Assembly: GCA_017452335.1 (NCBI GenBank)
Contig: JAFTMP010000069.1
Coordinates: 1-5,817, forward strand
Direction of reading: 5' to 3'
Length of the DNA: 5,817 nt
Origin: Clostridia bacterium
GTDB taxonomy: Bacteria; Bacillota; Clostridia; Oscillospirales; CAG-272
The notes under the pieces are model-generated. The model saw nothing but the letters and a program-made list of their open reading frames with translations. It did no database searches and was not told where the DNA came from. Positions 1 through 2,847 of this stretch are shown one piece after another; position 1 is the stretch's first letter; every line of letters starts with the position of its first letter. The translations under genes were made by a program, and so were the position numbers.

Positions 1-99
1 ATCGTCGTGATGTCGGTTCTGTGGCAGATCTGGCGCAACACCACCCAGAGCGTTTTGCAGAAAAGACAGGCACGTAAAGCAAAAAACAGAGCAAATTAA
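1..99 (+). CDS. C-terminal end of an unidentified, probably membrane-associated protein (partial)
   Basis: Frame 1 is open from the left edge and stops at TAA 97-99, giving the last 32 residues of a gene that starts outside the window. The visible piece opens with a hydrophobic run (IVVMSVLWQIW) and ends in a strongly basic tail rich in Lys, Arg and Gln (QKRQARKAKNRAN). This is what the end of a last membrane helix followed by a positively charged cytoplasmic tail looks like, so a membrane protein is a reasonable inference. The family cannot be told from so short a piece. That the frame is coding is supported by the stop falling just 30 bases before the hisJ start on the same strand, an operon-like arrangement. 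The alternative is a chance open frame of 32 codons, which cannot be excluded. Confidence 0.55.
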   Translation: MVVMSVLWQIWRNTTQSVLQKRQARKAKNRAN

Positions 100-129
100 A
101 GGCAAAATCAAGGAAAGAAGGCGGAATAT

Positions 130-927
130 ATGGCAAAAGAGCCTCTCATCCGTGCAAATTACCACACCCATACCGTCCGTTGCAACCACGCCGCGGGCAG
201 TGAGCGGGAATACGTACAGCAGGCGATCGCCGCAGGGCTGAAGGTCCTCGGCTTTGCCGACCACAGCCCTTATATCTTTCAGGGCGACTACTATTCGTCC
301 TTCAGAATGCGTCCGCAGGAGCTTTCCTCTTACGTCAGCGTGCTTCAGGCGCTGAAGAAGGAATATGAAGGGGAGATCGAGATCCACATCGGTCTTGAGG
401 CGGAATACTACCCCGATGTGTTTGAGGACTATAAGGAGCTGATCAGAGGCAGCGGCGTGGAATACCTGATCCTCGGTCAGCACTATGCGGGCAAGGAGCC
501 CTCAAAGCGCTATTCGGGCAGAGCGGACGACGATGAGGAGCGGCTGCATTTGTACGTGGACTCGGTGCTTGAGGGGGCAAGGAGCGGCTTTTATTCCTAT
601 ATTGCCCACCCCGATATCCTGAATTTCACGGGCGACTACCGACTGTTTATCAGCGAGATGGACCGTCTTGTGGAGGGCATCGTGAAGGAGGACCTCCCCC
701 TTGAAATGAACATTCTGGGGTTGAGAGAGGGACGCCACTACCCAAGAGAAGACTTTCTTGCCTTGGTTTCCAAGCACGGCGGAAAGATGATCGTGGGGTG
801 CGACGCCCACCGTCCTCAGGACGTGTACGATGCGCCGACGATCAAAAGAGCCCTTGAGCTGCTTGAAAAATACGGTATCGAGCGCACCGAGCAGGTGGAT
901 ATCCGCCGCCTTGAAAAACTGCTTTAA
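130..927 (+). CDS. hisJ: Histidinol-phosphatase, PHP family (HisJ)
   Basis: Hydrolyses L-histidinol phosphate to histidinol and phosphate, the penultimate step of histidine synthesis, in the cytoplasm. The 265 residues match the usual length of this family and cover the whole PHP metal-binding fold. Visible metal or active-site motifs, in order, are H12-T-H14, D44-H45 in GFADHSP, E90 in GLEAEYY, H118 in GQHYA, H160 in IAHPD, and D225-A-H227 in GCDAHRP; N194 in EMNILGLR also fits. The ATG at 130 is preceded by AAGGCGG at 118-124, five bases upstream, and the HTHT motif follows at the usual short distance, so this start is preferred. It lies 30 bases after the upstream partial gene and 38 bases before hisS, suggesting co-transcription. 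No other his biosynthesis gene is in the window. A different PHP-type phosphoesterase is possible, but the motif set and the hisS neighbour favour HisJ. Confidence 0.9.
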   Translation: MAKEPLIRANYHTHTVRCNHAAGSEREYVQQAIAAGLKVLGFADHSPYIFQGDYYSSFRMRPQELSSYVSVLQALKKEYEGEIEIHIGLEAEYYPDVFEDYKELIRGSGVEYLILGQHYAGKEPSKRYSGRADDDEERLHLYVDSVLEGARSGFYSYIAHPDILNFTGDYRLFISEMDRLVEGIVKEDLPLEMNILGLREGRHYPREDFLALVSKHGGKMIVGCDAHRPQDVYDAPTIKRALELLEKYGIERTEQVDIRRLEKLL

Positions 928-965
928 AACAGAAAACGACCTTACGACAGAAAGGAAGAAGAAAT

Positions 966-2207
966 ATGAAGATCAATCCCGTTAAGGGCACAAACGATTA
1001 TTTGCCCGAGCAAACGGCTTTACGTGACCGTTTGCAGGAGACCATCCTGTCGGTGTACAGAGCCGCAGGCTACAACCGCATCACCACTCCCATTTTAGAG
1101 GATATCGAAAACCTTGACAAGAGCGAGGGAGGCGAAAACTTAAACCTGATCTTCAAGGTGATGAAGAGAGGGGAAAAGCTTGAAAGCGCGCTGGAAAAGG
1201 GCGACTACAAGAATCTGGCGGATATGGGTCTGCGCTACGACCTGACCCTGCCTCTTTGCCGTTACTATGCGGCAAACCGCGCCCATCTGCCCACCCCCTT
1301 CAAGTGCATCCAGACAGACAGGGTCTACAGAGCCGAAAGACCCCAGAAGGGCAGACTTCGCGAATTCGTGCAGTGCGACATCGACGTGCTGGGCGACAGC
1401 GGAAGCGACTGCGAGATCGAGCTGATCGCCACCACCGCCAAAGCCCTTTTAAAGGTGGGCTTTGAGGGCTTTACCGTAAAGGTCAACGACAGAAGGGTGT
1501 TGCGCGCAGTGCTCACCGTTTGCGGCTTTGAGGAAGAGAAATTTGACAGCGTCTGCATCAGCCTTGACAAGCTTGATAAGATCGGGGCAGAGGGCGTGAA
1601 AAAGGAGCTTCTTGAAAAGGGATGCAACGAAGACTCTGCTGCCAAGCTGCTGACCCTCTTTGAGGAGCAGGTGACCCTTAAAAGAGCCCTTGACTTTATC
1701 GGTGAAGAGTGTGAGGCGGGCGTAAGACTGCAGGGCATCCTTGAAAACAGTCTGTACCTTGCAAAGGACAGATATAACGTGGTCTTTGACCTGACCCTGA
1801 TCCGCGGACAGGGCTACTATACCGGTACCGTTTTCGAGGTGGCATTGCCCGGTTACCCCGGTGCCATCGCGGGCGGCGGCAGATACGACAATCTGGTGGG
1901 CAAGTTTATCGGCGAGCAGGTGCCTGCCGTGGGCTTCTCCATCGGCTTTGAGCGCATCTTCGGAATTTTGCAAGAGCAGGGTATGAGCGTTTCTCTCGGC
2001 GGCAAAAAGAAGCTGGCGATCATCTACGAGGGCTCCTTTGCCGATGCCTACGAGGCGGCGGAAGGGCTGAGAGAGGAGTACGATTGCGCTCTGTATCTGA
2101 AGCCCAAAAAGGTGGGCAAGCTCCTTTCAAACCTGGAAAAGAGTGGCTTTAGCGGCTTTGCGTACGCTGAAAATATCGGAGAGATCCGCTTCTTTGAGCA
2201 GAAATAA
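966..2207 (+). CDS. hisS: Histidyl-tRNA synthetase, LRYDLT-class, with short anticodon domain
   Basis: Class II aminoacyl-tRNA synthetase that attaches histidine to tRNA-His using ATP. The 413 residues carry the full catalytic core: N-terminal PVKGTNDYLP (5-14), motif 1 region (about 35-56), LRYDLTLPLCRY (89-100), motif 2 with YRAERPQKGRLREFVQCD (121-138), the histidine loop LIRGQGYYTGTVFE (278-291) keeping the key Arg280, and motif 3 with GGGRYDNLVG (303-312) and GFSIGFER (323-330). The anticodon-binding domain begins near residue 347 and has only about 66 residues, somewhat shorter than is usual. The LRYDLT and QCD-D signatures resemble the class seen in Bacteroidetes and eukaryotes rather than the E. 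coli/Bacillus type (recalled, not aligned here). Arg280 and intact motifs argue for a working synthetase and against the regulatory paralogue HisZ. The ATG at 966 follows AAAGGAAG at 951-958. The 38-base gap after hisJ is too small to hold a T-box leader. Confidence 0.93.
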   Translation: MKINPVKGTNDYLPEQTALRDRLQETILSVYRAAGYNRITTPILEDIENLDKSEGGENLNLIFKVMKRGEKLESALEKGDYKNLADMGLRYDLTLPLCRYYAANRAHLPTPFKCIQTDRVYRAERPQKGRLREFVQCDIDVLGDSGSDCEIELIATTAKALLKVGFEGFTVKVNDRRVLRAVLTVCGFEEEKFDSVCISLDKLDKIGAEGVKKELLEKGCNEDSAAKLLTLFEEQVTLKRALDFIGEECEAGVRLQGILENSLYLAKDRYNVVFDLTLIRGQGYYTGTVFEVALPGYPGAIAGGGRYDNLVGKFIGEQVPAVGFSIGFERIFGILQEQGMSVSLGGKKKLAIIYEGSFADAYEAAEGLREEYDCALYLKPKKVGKLLSNLEKSGFSGFAYAENIGEIRFFEQK

Positions 2208-2233
2208 GGTGTGCGGGGCACAAGGGAGGAAGT

Positions 2234-2701
2234 ATGGCAAGCTACAGCAGAATGGTCATTATGTCCATGAGTGAGGAGGACATTAAACGAGTGCTCACCG
2301 AGGAGCGGGACAGCATTTCGGATTACGCCGCCTTTATGATGGTGGAGGAGCTGAAGCGCCGCAAGGAACTGGCTGAAAGCGGCGAAGAGCTTTCGATCAC
2401 GGAGGGGGAGTCCGACCTGCAAGACGAGCAGGACGAGGAGGGCGAGCTTCCCGAGGACTACGAATTCGTAGAGAATATCGAGGATATCGAGGACGTGGAG
2501 GAGCTTGAGCAGGAGGATCTTGACGAGAGCCTCAGCGACGAGCAGCGTGCCGAGATCAAGCGCCAAAGACAGATCGAGGAGCTTGAAAAGATCAAGGAAG
2601 ATCGGAAAAAAACGCTCATCCTTGCCTGCGTGGGCACGGTGGTCACCGCCCTTGCCATCGTGGGCTTTATGGTCTATCTTGCCGTTTCGGGACAGCTTTA
2701 A
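2234..2701 (+). CDS. Unrecognised acidic protein with a single C-terminal membrane segment
   Basis: I do not recognise a family. The 155 residues divide into a mixed N-terminal part (1-50) containing SMSEEDIKRVLTEERDSI, a very acidic stretch (about 51-100, mostly Glu and Asp, e.g. ENIEDIEDVEELEQEDLDE), a charged likely coiled-coil helix (102-126, with alternating Glu/Lys/Arg), and one hydrophobic segment (127-151) followed by a four-residue tail. There is no N-terminal signal peptide, so a tail-anchored protein with its acidic body in the cytoplasm is the simplest reading. The ATG at 2234 has GGGAGGA at 2224-2230, only about four bases away. In-frame Met codons at residues 7, 10 and 12 are alternatives with looser spacing, so the start is uncertain by up to 11 residues. 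It follows hisS by 26 bases and shares its high-G+C codon style, suggesting the same transcript. The reverse strand is also open here, but that frame reflects the skewed composition. Confidence 0.75.
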   Translation: MASYSRMVIMSMSEEDIKRVLTEERDSISDYAAFMMVEELKRRKELAESGEELSITEGESDLQDEQDEEGELPEDYEFVENIEDIEDVEELEQEDLDESLSDEQRAEIKRQRQIEELEKIKEDRKKTLILACVGTVVTALAIVGFMVYLAVSGQL

Positions 2702-2708
2702 TAAATAC

Positions 2709-2742
2709 TTTTTGTGGAAGGTAGAATTGCCCTACACAAAAA
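2709..2742. other. Inverted repeat in the gap before the surface-protein gene
   Basis: TTTTTGT (2709-2715) pairs with ACAAAAA (2736-2742), and inside it GTAG (2721-2724) pairs with CTAC (2732-2735), leaving a five-base bulge GGAAG and a seven-base loop. On RNA this is a weak, A/U-rich bulged hairpin. It is not a standard intrinsic terminator, since the stem is not G/C-rich and no U-run follows. It could be a protein-binding operator, a leader hairpin or mRNA-processing site, or chance in an A/T-rich gap. The position, after the stop of the acidic protein and just upstream of the next ribosome site, is the only support for function. Confidence 0.3.
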
Positions 2743-2750
2743 TTTATAGT

Positions 2751-2758
2751 AAAGGTGG
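2751..2758 (+). promoter_or_regulatory. Ribosome binding site fixing the surface-protein start
   Basis: AAAGGTGG lies eight bases before ATG 2767, a normal Shine-Dalgarno distance. It settles the start of the large open frame, because the codons that follow encode a textbook signal peptide and no other in-frame start upstream has such a site. Confidence 0.75.
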
Positions 2759-2766
2759 TATTTACA

Positions 2767-2847
2767 ATGAGAGTTTCTATGAGAACAGTAGCGTGGATTC
2801 TTTGTTTTGCATTGCTGTTGGGGATGTTTCCCGTAACGGCATTGGCG
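2767..2847 (+). other. Signal peptide of the LRR surface protein
   Basis: Residues 1-27 have a short basic start (MRVSMR), a hydrophobic core (VAWILCFALLLGMF) and a T-A-L-A site followed by Ser, matching the A-x-A rule for signal peptidase I. Cys13 sits inside the core and not in a lipobox at the cleavage point, so a lipoprotein is unlikely. This marks the protein as exported by Sec. Confidence 0.88.

Noticed and set aside
928..965. T-box leader controlling hisS
   Set aside because: Only 38 bases separate hisJ from hisS, far too few for a T-box stem and antiterminator.
1449..1973. Reverse-strand open frame of 174 codons inside hisS
   Set aside because: It lies wholly opposite the conserved hisS core and its translation shows no recognisable domain; it is a shadow of a G+C-rich gene. 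The same holds for the reverse frames at 502-810, 1325-1738 and 2048-2566.
2679..2707. TTGCCG, 17 bases, TAAATA as a weak promoter before the surface-protein gene
   Set aside because: The -35 lies inside the membrane-segment codons of the upstream gene and the -10 matches only three of six positions, so it is no better than chance in this A/T-rich gap.
2709..2742. Intrinsic terminator after the acidic protein gene
   Set aside because: The stem is A/T-rich, bulged, and not followed by a U-run on either strand.
2745..2750. TATAGT as a -10 promoter box for the surface-protein gene
   Set aside because: No convincing -35 lies 16-18 bases upstream, and transcription would start inside the ribosome binding site, leaving the mRNA without it.
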